Of a stretch of 64,000 nt of DNA, positions 1-8,582 are shown piece by piece; within the stretch, counting starts at the first letter, position 1, and each line of letters opens with the position of its first letter. The notes beneath the pieces were generated by a model that was not told the origin of the DNA, ran no database searches, and was given only the letters and a program-made list of their open reading frames with translations. Both the position numbers and the translations under genes were made by a program. The stretch spans positions 1 to 64,000 of the forward strand of contig RRZV01000071.1 in NCBI GenBank assembly GCA_003931895.1. Direction: 5' to 3'. This DNA is from Mesohalobacter salilacus (GTDB taxonomy: Bacteria; Bacteroidota; Bacteroidia; Flavobacteriales; Flavobacteriaceae).

Positions 1-64
1 CCTAAAGGGGCTCATAGGACTGCTGTTTTCCAGGTAAATTAATATGTCACCCCTAAAGGGGCTA
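1..64. repeat. GC-rich short hairpin motifs flanking the 26-bp array
   Basis: Two copies of the word CCTAAAGGGGCT lie at 1-12 and 53-64; the second is part of CCCCTAAAGGGG, a small stem-loop. They share the GGGGC/GCCCC vocabulary of the tandem array that starts at 84, so they probably are diverged outlying members of the same repeat family. The window begins inside this region, so its left limit is unknown. Confidence 0.5.
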
Positions 65-83
65 AATGGATCGCATTTAAAAA

Positions 84-213
84 AATAGCTCCGTTAGGAG
101 CGCAATATTAATAGCCCCGTCAGGAGCGCCATATTAATAGCTCCGTCAGGAGCGTCATATTAATAGCCCCGTTAGGGGCGTGATATTAATGCCTCCGTTA
201 GGGGCGGTATATT
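84..213. repeat. Five tandem 26-bp units, each with a small GC-rich hairpin
   Basis: Units start at 84, 110, 136, 162 and 188 with no gaps. Consensus is AATAGCYCCGTYAGGRGCG followed by nnATATT. Each unit carries a 5-bp stem around a GTYA loop (GCTCC-GTTA-GGAGC or GCCCC-GTTA-GGGGC); units 1, 3 and 4 pair perfectly, and the paired T/A versus C/G differences in units 1, 3 and 4 look compensatory. There are no unique spacers, so this is not CRISPR. Arrays with this GCCCC-GTNA-GGGGC look occur between genes in Bacteroidota and resemble REP-like sequences; that link is from memory, and no transposase is visible here. Confidence 0.85.
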
Positions 214-244
214 TTTCCGGTAGTGTATATTTGCGCAAAAACGA

Positions 245-682
245 ATGGCATCATTACGGGAATTTATGTTGAAAAAAGGGTTTCAAAGGGTGAAGTTGCG
301 TTATACAGAGACCGATCATTTTGAAGTAAAAGCTTCTATAAATGGTGTTGAAGGTCGATTTATTTTAGATACTGGGGCGTCAAGCACATGTGTGGATTTT
401 AGTCGAGTTAAGTTCTTTAAGCTGTTTGCCCGCGAAAGCGAAGTCAAAGCCGCTGGTGCTGGTGCAACTAATATGATGACGCATGTTTCTGAAAATAATA
501 AATTGACGCTTGGCGACTGGGAAGAACCTGATGCTGATATTGTGGTTTTTGATCTAAGTCATGTGAATGAAGCGCTGATTAACCATAAAGCAACCGAAGT
601 TGACGGCATTATTGGGGCTGATGTTTTAAAGCAAGGTAGAGCCGTAATTGACTATAAACAGAAAGCTTTGTATTTAAAATAG
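245..682 (+). CDS. Retropepsin-like aspartic protease, single-domain
   Basis: A 145-residue protein with one aspartic-protease half-domain. The catalytic motif LDTGAS is at residues 41-46 (Asp42), and the hydrophobic-hydrophobic-Gly flap-closing motif is in IIGADVLKQGRAVIDY near the C terminus. With only one DTG motif the enzyme would have to dimerise, as retroviral and gag-asp-type bacterial retropepsins do. There is no signal peptide, so it is presumably cytoplasmic; its substrate cannot be told. The ATG at 245 is preferred because the family usually begins MASL with a short amphipathic stretch; an alternative ATG lies at 266. It ends 14 bp before the convergent hemA stop and follows the 26-bp repeat array, which may lie in its 5' region. 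Confidence 0.85.
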   Translation: MASLREFMLKKGFQRVKLRYTETDHFEVKASINGVEGRFILDTGASSTCVDFSRVKFFKLFARESEVKAAGAGATNMMTHVSENNKLTLGDWEEPDADIVVFDLSHVNEALINHKATEVDGIIGADVLKQGRAVIDYKQKALYLK

Positions 683-696
683 AGTAAAGATTGGTT

Positions 697-1956
697 TTAC
701 GTAGTGGATTCAGTTTCTAAATCAAACATTTTTTCTAACCACGAAATACCTTCTTCAGTGGTGCCGTTAGCATAACGCAGATGACTGGCAAACTGACGTG
801 TAATTTTATGAATCATACGCTCTTGCAAGATTTCAGCTTGCTCGGTGTCAAAACCTTTAATCTTTTTAGATTGATAGTCGATTTCGTCTTCGGCTATGCT
901 TTGCAGTTTAGATTTGATCGCCTGAAGTGTAGGCGCAAATTTTCTAGTGTGAAGCCATTCGTAAAACTCTTCTTTTTGTTCATCGATAATGGCTTTAGCT
1001 TTTGGAATACACTGTTTTCTTCGTTCCAGAGTTTCATCGGTCATTCGGGAGAGATGGTCTAAATGCAAAAGACTAACATTGTGTAAATCGGCAACATCAT
1101 CAGCCACATTTTTTGGAATAGATAAATCCAGGATAAGAAGCTCTTTTTTGGGATAAATCAACTCCTTGGTAATAGTAGGTTGTTGAGCGCCTGTGGCCAC
1201 GATAAGAACATCAGTTTGTCTAATTTCGGCTTGAAGTTCTGAAAAATCTTTAACGTTCAAGTTAAATTTTCCTGCAATTTTTTCTGCTTTATTTTTGGTT
1301 CGGTTAATTAAAGTAATGTTTTTATTTTGGGTGTGTTTAACCAAATTTTCGCAAGTGTTTCGTCCGATTTTACCCGTTCCGAATAGCAAAATATTTTTAG
1401 ATGAAATTTGTTCAACAGTATCTAAAATGTATTGAACAGAGGCAAATGATACTGATGTAATTCCAGAAGAAATTTGAGTTTGATTTTTTATTTTTCGACT
1501 GGTTTGAACCAATGAATTAACCAAACGTTCTAAAAAAGCATTGCTTATTTCTTTCTTTTTAGAAAGATTGAATGAAGATTTAATTTGACTGATAATTTCA
1601 AAATCGCCTAAAATTTGACTGTCTAAACCTGCTGCGACGCGGTAAAGATGAGCTATTGCACTATCATCAGTATAGGTATAGCCCACATTCTGAAAAGTAA
1701 TTTTATCACCATTAGAATGCTTACAAAGTAAATTTATTAAGGTTTCTGTATGTTCTGCAAAGCCATAAACTTCTGTTCTGTTACAAGTGGATACTACCAT
1801 GACGCTATCTAAACCTTGCGATTTAGCATCTTGAAGTAGAGCAGATTTTTGACTTTGGTTTAGACTAAATAATCCTCTTGTCTTCGCATCAGCCTTTTCG
1901 TAACTTAGCCCAATCACACAGAAGTGTGGATATTTTGAAACTTTGTATTCTATCAT
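697..1956 (-). CDS. hemA: Glutamyl-tRNA reductase
   Basis: Reduces glutamyl-tRNA(Glu) to glutamate-1-semialdehyde with NADPH, the first committed step of C5-pathway haem synthesis, in the cytoplasm. At 419 residues it has full family length. The N-terminal catalytic domain carries VSTCNRTEVYG with nucleophile Cys58; GLDSQILGDFEIISQIK near residue 110 is the conserved substrate-binding helix; LLFGTGKIGRN near 190 is the NADPH Rossmann loop; the C-terminal third is the helical dimerisation domain. The start ATG is at 1954-1956. It is divergent from an AraC-type regulator 203 bp away, an arrangement I recall as common in flavobacteria and one that suggests local control. No other hem genes follow in this window. 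Confidence 0.97.
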   Translation of the reverse strand: MIEYKVSKYPHFCVIGLSYEKADAKTRGLFSLNQSQKSALLQDAKSQGLDSVMVVSTCNRTEVYGFAEHTETLINLLCKHSNGDKITFQNVGYTYTDDSAIAHLYRVAAGLDSQILGDFEIISQIKSSFNLSKKKEISNAFLERLVNSLVQTSRKIKNQTQISSGITSVSFASVQYILDTVEQISSKNILLFGTGKIGRNTCENLVKHTQNKNITLINRTKNKAEKIAGKFNLNVKDFSELQAEIRQTDVLIVATGAQQPTITKELIYPKKELLILDLSIPKNVADDVADLHNVSLLHLDHLSRMTDETLERRKQCIPKAKAIIDEQKEEFYEWLHTRKFAPTLQAIKSKLQSIAEDEIDYQSKKIKGFDTEQAEILQERMIHKITRQFASHLRYANGTTEEGISWLEKMFDLETESTT

Positions 1957-1978
1957 TGATTAAACATAAAATGCTTTA

Positions 1979-1986
1979 CAAAATTA
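1979..1986 (-). promoter_or_regulatory. Candidate -7 box (TAATTTTG) for hemA
   Basis: The minus strand reads TAATTTTG, an exact match to the Bacteroidota -7 consensus TAnnTTTG, ending 22 bp before the hemA ATG. I see no clear TTG at the expected -33 distance. Confidence 0.45.
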
Positions 1987-2159
1987 AGGCTTTAGTATTT
2001 TTAAAAATAACGCTAAAAGTCCTATTTGTATCGTTTATTGTGAATTTTTATAAAAACTGATAAATGTCAACTCAAAATTGTAATTTTACAGCAATAAAAC
2101 CCCTTAAAAGAGGGTTTGTTTAGATTAATTCTAAATAAAAATTAGCAAAACAAATTTAA

Positions 2160-3044
2160 ATGAATTCAAAAAATAACGCTATAGGTTCAGAAGCAGTTTT
2201 TGAAATTGAGCCTAATATCATCTTAGTCCGCTTACAAAACCCGTCTGATGATCAAGCTGTATTTGATTATCCGATAGATGAAAGTTATATCCAATTTCAC
2301 TTTTGTTTGAAAGGGAATATTTCATTTGGTTTTAACGAAGGGCAATACAATTTAAACATTCAAGAAGATAAGAGTTTGTTGTTGTACAATCCCAATCAAA
2401 AATTACCAGTAAACCTTGAACTCTATCCTAATTCATTAGGCGTTTCAGCATTTATTTCACTTAAAAAACTTCATGAGCTTTTCAGTGCATCTACGCATTA
2501 TATTGATTTTTTAACTGAGGATAATCGCGATAAAAAGTATTATACTGAAGATCAGGTTTCAGCCTCAATGGCAGTGGTTTTAAGTCAAATTCTTAACTTT
2601 AATTTACATCCTTCGGTAGAGCATATTTATCTCAAAGCTAAAATATATGAACTTTTAGGTTTATTTTTTAACAAGCCAGAAGCTGCAAATATTGAACAAT
2701 GCCCTTTTTTGATTGATGAAGATAACGTAAGAAAAATAAAAATGGCCAAAGAAATTGCTATCCAACACATGGCTAATCCGCCAAGTTTACAGGAGTTGGC
2801 TGATGAAGTGGATTTGAGTCTTAAAAAACTCAAAGAAGGATTTAAAGAAATTTATGGCAACACCGTATATGCTTACATTCTTGATCATAAAATGGAATTC
2901 GCCAGAAAACTCTTAGAAAAAGGCAATAAAAACGTCAACGAAATTGGTCTAACCTTAGGCTATAGCACAGCAAGTCATTTTATAGCGGCATTCAAGAAAA
3001 AATTTGGTACTACACCAAAAAAGTATCTGCAATCTAAGGTTTAA
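2160..3044 (+). CDS. AraC-family transcriptional regulator
   Basis: A 294-residue DNA-binding regulator. The last ~100 residues form the double helix-turn-helix of the AraC/XylS family: PSLQELADEVDLSLKKLKEGF is the first HTH, and NVNEIGLTLGYSTASHFIAAFKK with the terminal FGTTPKKYL is the second HTH and family signature. The N-terminal ~190 residues have no domain I can name; the FCLKGNISFGFNEGQY segment suggests a cupin-like sensor. It is divergent from hemA, so haem-pathway control is a reasonable inference but is not shown. The ATG at 2160 follows an AT-rich leader; a 6-bp hairpin (AAACCC...GGGTTT, 2097-2117) lies in that leader. Confidence 0.9.
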   Translation: MNSKNNAIGSEAVFEIEPNIILVRLQNPSDDQAVFDYPIDESYIQFHFCLKGNISFGFNEGQYNLNIQEDKSLLLYNPNQKLPVNLELYPNSLGVSAFISLKKLHELFSASTHYIDFLTEDNRDKKYYTEDQVSASMAVVLSQILNFNLHPSVEHIYLKAKIYELLGLFFNKPEAANIEQCPFLIDEDNVRKIKMAKEIAIQHMANPPSLQELADEVDLSLKKLKEGFKEIYGNTVYAYILDHKMEFARKLLEKGNKNVNEIGLTLGYSTASHFIAAFKKKFGTTPKKYLQSKV

Positions 3045-3126
3045 TTTATTTGCTTTAACACTAGAACACTAAGCTATTCTTAAATTAAAATTTCACTTCA
3101 ACTAAATTTTGTTTATTTGTGAAGAC

Positions 3127-4920
3127 ATGACATATTTAAAATATACCATTATTGTATTTTCACTTTTACTTGTGCCTAAACTTTACGCACAAAGCATAAG
3201 TCTTGCTATGAATTATGTTGACCAAGGGGAATATGTAAAGGCCAAAAGCCTATATGAAAAACTATATCAGGAAAATCCTCGTAAGCAGGATTACCTATTA
3301 GGTTTAGTCAATGTTCATGTTCAACTTCAAGAATATAAAGAAGCTCAAAACCTCCTAAAAAACTACTTAGAACAATCAAATTCTTACCCTAATATTATGG
3401 TAGAATTAGGCTATGTTTTTCAATTACAAGGCGACAGTTTAAAAGCCAATTCGTGGTACGACAAGGCCATTAATATTGTTAAAACAAGATCTGTATTTGC
3501 CTACACCACAGGTCAAGCTTTTCAAAAACACAATCTCTTAGATTTAGCAATTAAAACTTATGAAATCGCCAAAGCCGAAGACTCTAGATTAACTTACAAT
3601 ATTCAATTGGCAAGACTATATGGCGAAAAAGGAGAACAAGAAAAAATGTTTGACAGCTATCTGGATTTGATTTTAGATAATGAAAAATACATTAACGTTA
3701 TTCAGCGAAATTTTAGTGAATACATTAGTAGTAATCCACAAAATGAAAGCAATCTTATCCTCAAAAGACTACTTTTTAAAAACCTTCAACAGTCTCCAAA
3801 TACGATATACAATCAAATACTGAGTTGGACTTTTATTCAAGAGGAATCTTTTGACAAGGCTTTTGCTCAAGAAAAAGCCATTTATAAAAGAACACAAGAC
3901 AAAAGTTTCAACCGCTTATTTAGCTTAGGAGAAGTCGCTAAAGATGCTGAGTATTTTGATGAAGCGCTAACGATTTTTAATTATATTTCTGAAGAAAGTT
4001 CAAATTTAAATACTAAGCTCGAGGCAGTAGAAAACATAATGAAAATTCAATTACTTCAAGATAAAGATTCATCTGCTGTAAATCAAAAATTTCAATCTTA
4101 TTTTAAAACCTTTGGGTACAACAAACAAACATTCGATCTCCAATTAATTTACGCAAAGTTTAAAGCCTTTGTTACTGATGATAAGAAGGGAGCCTTAAAC
4201 CTTTTAGAGCAGACTTTTACTTATGAACTCAGCCGTTTTCAAGAGGCTAATGCTCAAATGCTTATGGCAGATATATTGGTGGCTCAAGAGCAGTTTAATA
4301 AGGCCTTAATCAAATACAGTTTAGTGAGTAAACAAGTGAAAAATACACCTCTAGCTCAAGAAGCTAAGTTTAAAACAGCTATGACGAGCTATTATAAAGG
4401 AGATTTTGATTGGTCACTTTCTCAGCTGAAAGTGCTTAAAAAAGCGACTACACAGACCATAGCAAATGATGCAATGGAAATGTCAAGATTTATTAAAGAT
4501 GGACAGTCAGATATTGACTCGACTCAACAAGCTTTAAGAACAATTGCTAAAGTTGATTTTTTAATTTATCAAAATAAACTTAATCAAGCATTGCAACAAC
4601 TAAATAACGCAATACAAAATACCGATAATTTTCATCTATTAGATCAGGCTTATTTTAAAAAAGCAAAAATACTTGAAGAGCAACAACAATTTCAACTGGC
4701 TGTAAATCAATATGAAATTTTGGTTAATCAACAGCCTGAAAGCTTTTTGGTTGACAACGCCTTGTTTGCTATGTCTAATATACAATACTATAAACTCAAT
4801 TTGCCTGAAGATGCAAAGAAAAATCTTGAAACCTTAATTTTTAATTATCAAGATAGTATCTACTTTACAGAAGCGCGCAAGCTGTATCGTAAAATTAGAG
4901 GGAATCAAAATTTGCAATAA
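3127..4920 (+). CDS. Secreted/periplasmic tetratricopeptide-repeat protein
   Basis: From the ATG at 3127 this is a 597-residue protein with a signal peptide (MTYLKYTIIVFSLLLVPKLYA, cleavage after YAQ). An in-frame ATG at 3109 would add MFICED before the charged start of the signal peptide and is less likely. The rest is all-helical TPR repeats: ALAMNYVDQGEYVKAKSLYEKLY at the N terminus, YPNIMVELGYVFQLQGDSLKANSWYDKA next, and further repeats to the C terminus (SFLVDNALFAMSNIQYYKL). It presumably scaffolds protein contacts in the periplasm. Its stop overlaps the start of the next gene (TAATG), so the two are translationally coupled. No enzymatic domain is visible. Confidence 0.85.
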   Translation: MTYLKYTIIVFSLLLVPKLYAQSISLAMNYVDQGEYVKAKSLYEKLYQENPRKQDYLLGLVNVHVQLQEYKEAQNLLKNYLEQSNSYPNIMVELGYVFQLQGDSLKANSWYDKAINIVKTRSVFAYTTGQAFQKHNLLDLAIKTYEIAKAEDSRLTYNIQLARLYGEKGEQEKMFDSYLDLILDNEKYINVIQRNFSEYISSNPQNESNLILKRLLFKNLQQSPNTIYNQILSWTFIQEESFDKAFAQEKAIYKRTQDKSFNRLFSLGEVAKDAEYFDEALTIFNYISEESSNLNTKLEAVENIMKIQLLQDKDSSAVNQKFQSYFKTFGYNKQTFDLQLIYAKFKAFVTDDKKGALNLLEQTFTYELSRFQEANAQMLMADILVAQEQFNKALIKYSLVSKQVKNTPLAQEAKFKTAMTSYYKGDFDWSLSQLKVLKKATTQTIANDAMEMSRFIKDGQSDIDSTQQALRTIAKVDFLIYQNKLNQALQQLNNAIQNTDNFHLLDQAYFKKAKILEEQQQFQLAVNQYEILVNQQPESFLVDNALFAMSNIQYYKLNLPEDAKKNLETLIFNYQDSIYFTEARKLYRKIRGNQNLQ

Positions 4921-5225
4921 TGTATATTTACAATACCACTTTTAATATAGAGATAAACATATTTAACCAGTGTTTAAAAGAAATCAAAACAGACTTAATC
5001 CCACAGTTATTAGATTCTGGTTTAGTTGAAAAAGCTATTTTAACAGAAGTTTTAGGTCAGGATGATTCTGTGGGAAAAACGTTTAGTTTACAGTTGTTTT
5101 ATTCTTCTAAGGCTCATTTGTCTCAATTTCAAAAATTTCATAACCACATCACTGGAGGTTGGGTAAAACGCTACAAAGGTAAAGTGGTTTTTTTTCAAAC
5201 ACCTATGCGGGTAGTTGATCAATAA
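4920..5225 (+). CDS. DUF4286 family protein
   Basis: A 101-residue cytoplasmic protein of unknown function that I recognise as the DUF4286 family, common in Bacteroidota. It starts with the conserved MYIYNTTFNIE strand and has a ferredoxin-like alpha/beta pattern ending FFQTPMRVV. Its ATG shares the A of the upstream TAA stop, so it is co-expressed with the TPR protein. No catalytic residues are evident. Confidence 0.85.
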   Translation: MYIYNTTFNIEINIFNQCLKEIKTDLIPQLLDSGLVEKAILTEVLGQDDSVGKTFSLQLFYSSKAHLSQFQKFHNHITGGWVKRYKGKVVFFQTPMRVVDQ

Positions 5226-5263
5226 AGCCGAAAATATATTTTGGAATACTAACTTAAGGTAAA

Positions 5264-7276
5264 ATGCTTAAAAACGAACTCTCAAAATCTTCAAGTCCAT
5301 ATCTGCTTCAGCACAAAAACAATCCTGTACATTGGCTGGAGTGGAGCGATGAAACGCTTCAACTGGCTAAAGATCAAAACAAGTGCTTACTCATCAGTGT
5401 GGGTTATTCGGCTTGCCATTGGTGTCATGTCATGGCGCATGAGTGTTTTGAAGATGATGAGGTGGCTGCTTTGATGAATAAGCATTTTATCAACATTAAA
5501 ATAGATAGAGAAGAGCGACCAGATATCGATCAAATCTATATGGATGCAGCTCAAATTCTCACTGGTCGAGGCGGGTGGCCACTCAATGCGTTTGCTTTAC
5601 CCGATGGCAGACCGTTTTATGCTGGCACCTATTTTCCTAGTTACAACTGGATAAAAGTCCTTCAAAATATTGCCCAAGCCTATAAAGAACAGCCTGAAAC
5701 CCTAATCAATACAGCGAGCAGATTAACCGATAGTATTAAAAGTGTTGAGATTTTTGAAACTGAAGACACTCCAAAAAAATTATCAGAAATAGAATTGACT
5801 AATTCATACAAATCATGGTATGCGCATATTGATTTTGAAAAAGGCGGCGTTGATAAAGCCTCAAAATTTCCGATGCCTGTGGTTTGGGAAAGTTTATTAG
5901 AATATTATGCGGTTTATAAAGACACCCAAGCCATAAAAGCCATTGACATTACGCTTTCTGAAATGCTAAAAGGTGGTATTTACGATTGGGTTGGCGGTGG
6001 TTTTTCGCGCTACAGCGTTGACGAAAATTGGTTTGCACCACATTTTGAAAAAATGCTTTACGACAATGCGCAACTTGTTAGTCTTTACGCTGATACTTTT
6101 AAAATCACTCAAAACTCTAATTATAAAAAATGTATTAAAGAAACCATTAATTTTTTAAATTCAGATTTAAAACATGGAAATTTCGGCTACTATTCTGCAC
6201 TTGATGCAGACTCTGAAGGTGAAGAAGGCTTGTTTTATACTTGGACATTTCAAGAATTGAAGCAGATTTTAAATGCAGAAGAATTTGAATTGAATTCAAT
6301 ATTTTTTGGATTAAAACCTCACGGGAATTGGGAAAATCAAAGAAATATCTTGGCTCAAAAGGTGTCACTAAAAACATTAGCAGATAAATTTCAAGTGAAT
6401 GTAGAGCAAATACAAAAGGACTTAAAAAAGATTAAAGCTAAACTCAACGCTGAAAGGAATAAGCGTGAAAAACCGGGTTTAGATAACAAGTTAATAACGG
6501 CGCATAATGCTATGATGGTAAAAGGTTTTGTAAAAGCATACCAGGCTTTATCAAACGAAACCTATAAGGATTGGGCTGTAGAATTAATGCAAAACCTGAT
6601 TGAGCATAGTATTAATGAAGACTATTCTGTGAACCGCTTAATGGACAAACCCAAACCACAAGGCTTTTTAGATGATTATGCTTTTCTGATAGAAGCTTTA
6701 ATTTATTCTTATGAAATTAGTTTTGAAGTCAAATATTTAGAATTGGCTGAAAATTTAACCCAATATAGCTTAAACAACTTTTATGATGAGCACCAACAGC
6801 TTTTCTATTATACAGAAAAGTCCACACAGCTTATTGCCAGAAAAATTGAATTTAGCGACAATGTCATTCCATCCTCAAATGCTGTCATGGCTGAAAACCT
6901 TTGGCGATTAGGACATTTAGTTTCTAATGAAAACTATATTGAAAAGGCGAAAAAAATGTTGCTAAAAGTCAAACCGCTCTATAAAAAATTCAGCCTTTAC
7001 TTTGCTCGCTGGCACAAACTTAATATAGCCATTTTAAAAGGACAAATTGAAGTCGCAGTTACAGGTCCAAAATCTACACAACATAGTAAAAAGCTTCAAA
7101 AATACTATTGGCCATATTGCAATTTTTGTGGAGGTTTAAATGAAAACTTATCCCAACTTCAGCATAAAGTCAATCCCAATCAAGACCAAATATTCATTTG
7201 TCAAAATAAAACCTGTTCAAATCCTTTAACAAATATTAAGGAAGGTATAGCGATGTTAAAAAAGCAGTATCAATAA
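5264..7276 (+). CDS. Thioredoxin domain-containing protein, YyaL / SPATA20 family
   Basis: A 670-residue protein of the DUF255 family with full length. The N-terminal thioredoxin fold carries the hallmark YSACHWCHVM (Cys51, Cys54), followed by NIKIDREERPDIDQIYM and the GGWPLNAFALPDG segment. The remainder is an (alpha/alpha)6-toroid like N-acyl-glucosamine epimerase or cellulase folds, including GGIYDWVGGGFSRYSVDENWFAPHFEKMLYDNAQL (residues ~237-271; conserved His-Phe-Glu-Lys). Family members are widespread but their reaction is not established; a redox role is inferred from CxxC. The C terminus carries a CNFCGG...C...C cluster (residues ~622-660), a possible extra metal site. It stands 38 bp after the DUF4286 gene on the same strand. 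Confidence 0.9.
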   Translation: MLKNELSKSSSPYLLQHKNNPVHWLEWSDETLQLAKDQNKCLLISVGYSACHWCHVMAHECFEDDEVAALMNKHFINIKIDREERPDIDQIYMDAAQILTGRGGWPLNAFALPDGRPFYAGTYFPSYNWIKVLQNIAQAYKEQPETLINTASRLTDSIKSVEIFETEDTPKKLSEIELTNSYKSWYAHIDFEKGGVDKASKFPMPVVWESLLEYYAVYKDTQAIKAIDITLSEMLKGGIYDWVGGGFSRYSVDENWFAPHFEKMLYDNAQLVSLYADTFKITQNSNYKKCIKETINFLNSDLKHGNFGYYSALDADSEGEEGLFYTWTFQELKQILNAEEFELNSIFFGLKPHGNWENQRNILAQKVSLKTLADKFQVNVEQIQKDLKKIKAKLNAERNKREKPGLDNKLITAHNAMMVKGFVKAYQALSNETYKDWAVELMQNLIEHSINEDYSVNRLMDKPKPQGFLDDYAFLIEALIYSYEISFEVKYLELAENLTQYSLNNFYDEHQQLFYYTEKSTQLIARKIEFSDNVIPSSNAVMAENLWRLGHLVSNENYIEKAKKMLLKVKPLYKKFSLYFARWHKLNIAILKGQIEVAVTGPKSTQHSKKLQKYYWPYCNFCGGLNENLSQLQHKVNPNQDQIFICQNKTCSNPLTNIKEGIAMLKKQYQ

Positions 7277-7404
7277 TTTTTTTTCAAAAATCAAGCACTC
7301 TCCTAAGCCCTTTAAAATACAACGAAAATAATTTACGAAAAATAGTAAATCACTAACAATCAATATTTTAAATAACTGCTTCACAATCAGTTGGATTAGC
7401 TAAA

Positions 7405-7425
7405 TGTTGAAAACTTGTTGAAAAC
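7405..7425. promoter_or_regulatory. Direct repeat TGTTGAAAAC x2, 11-bp phase, upstream of nrdB
   Basis: TGTTGAAAAC occurs at 7405-7414 and 7416-7425, one helical turn apart, in the 240-bp gap before nrdB. The complement TTTTCAACA differs from the DnaA box TTATCCACA at two positions. A same-face tandem upstream of the ribonucleotide reductase operon suggests a regulator binding site. The rest of the 7277-7516 gap holds no gene or terminator that I can see. Confidence 0.45.
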
Positions 7426-7516
7426 CTTAGCAGCACATCGAATATAAAACTGTATTTATTTTGGATATTTGTTGGTGCTGAAACAATCAAAATTTAACAT
7501 TTAAAATTCACTAATC

Positions 7517-8497
7517 ATGGCGCAAGTAGAACCTATTTTGCAAGAAAACAAAGACCGATTTGTAGTATTTCCTATCAAACACCACGATATTTGGGAATGG
7601 TATAAAAAATGTGAAGCAAGTTTTTGGACGGCAGAAGAAATCGATTTGCATCAAGATATTTCAGATTGGCAAAACAAACTCAACGCTGATGAGCAGTATT
7701 TTATTAAACATATTTTAGCTTTTTTTGCAGCATCTGACGGTATTGTCAATGAAAATTTAGCTGAAAATTTTGTTAATGAGGTGCAGTATACAGAAGCCAA
7801 ATTTTTCTACGGCTTTCAAATCATGATGGAAAACATCCACTCAGAAACCTATTCTTTGTTGATTGATACTTACGTTAAAGATGAAGCTGAAAAGGATAAA
7901 TTATTTAAAGCCATTGAAAATTTTCCTGCCATCAAGAAAAAAGCAGATTGGGCACTTAAATGGATTGAAAGCCCAAGTTTTGCAGAGCGTTTAATCGCCT
8001 TTGCAGCGGTAGAAGGAATTTTCTTTTCCGGAGCTTTTTGCTCTATTTTTTGGTTGAAAAAACGCGGATTAATGCCAGGCTTAACTTTCTCTAACGAATT
8101 GATCTCAAGAGATGAAGGTGTACATTGTGATTTTGCAGTGCATTTGCATAACAACCATTTAATCAATAAGGTACCAAAAGAACGCATCAAAGAAATTATT
8201 ATAGATGCTTTAGACATAGAGCGTGAATTTATAACGGAATCATTGCCGGCAAGCTTAATCGGTATGAATTCCAAATTGATGACTCAGTATTTAGAATTTG
8301 TTACCGACCGTCTTTTGGTAGAAATGGAGTGTGAAAAAGTGTATAATGTGTCTAATCCATTTGATTTTATGGATATGATAAACCTTCAAGGTAAAACCAA
8401 TTTCTTTGAAAAACGAGTTGGTGAATACCAAAAAGCTGGCGTGATGTCTAAAGACAAAGAAAAAGATAACAAAATTAGTTTTGACGAAGATTTTTAA
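7517..8497 (+). CDS. nrdB: Ribonucleotide reductase class Ia, small (radical) subunit
   Basis: Houses the di-iron centre and tyrosyl radical that drive ribonucleotide reduction by NrdA. At 326 residues it is the usual length. [23 protein letters not shown] (residues ~97-119) holds metal ligands Glu105 and His108 and the probable radical Tyr112; AASD near residue 74, FAAVEGIFF and [13 protein letters not shown] provide the other ligands. The [16 protein letters not shown] wording is closer to eukaryotic R2 than to E. coli NrdB, as is known for Bacteroidota. It is 85 bp upstream of nrdA on the same strand and probably co-transcribed with it. Confidence 0.97.
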   Translation: MAQVEPILQENKDRFVVFPIKHHDIWEWYKKCEASFWTAEEIDLHQDISDWQNKLNADEQYFIKHILAFFAASDGIVNENLAENFVNEVQYTEAKFFYGFQIMMENIHSETYSLLIDTYVKDEAEKDKLFKAIENFPAIKKKADWALKWIESPSFAERLIAFAAVEGIFFSGAFCSIFWLKKRGLMPGLTFSNELISRDEGVHCDFAVHLHNNHLINKVPKERIKEIIIDALDIEREFITESLPASLIGMNSKLMTQYLEFVTDRLLVEMECEKVYNVSNPFDFMDMINLQGKTNFFEKRVGEYQKAGVMSKDKEKDNKISFDEDF

Positions 8498-8582
8498 AAC
8501 TCGTTAAAACAATATACTTACAACTAACTATTTATTAATTAATTAAATCTGTATATCAGATTTAACTAAAATCATTTTTACC

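Noticed and set aside
84-213. CRISPR-like array
   Set aside because: Units are directly tandem with a 26-bp period and no unique spacers, and no cas gene is nearby.
7277-7516. NrdR boxes or a cobalamin riboswitch upstream of nrdB
   Set aside because: No ACAC...TATAT-type 16-bp pair and no B12-box-like sequence could be found; only the TGTTGAAAAC tandem stands out.
7870-8274. 134-residue minus-strand reading frame inside nrdB
   Set aside because: It is antisense to conserved nrdB sequence, has no promoter, and its translation resembles no protein.
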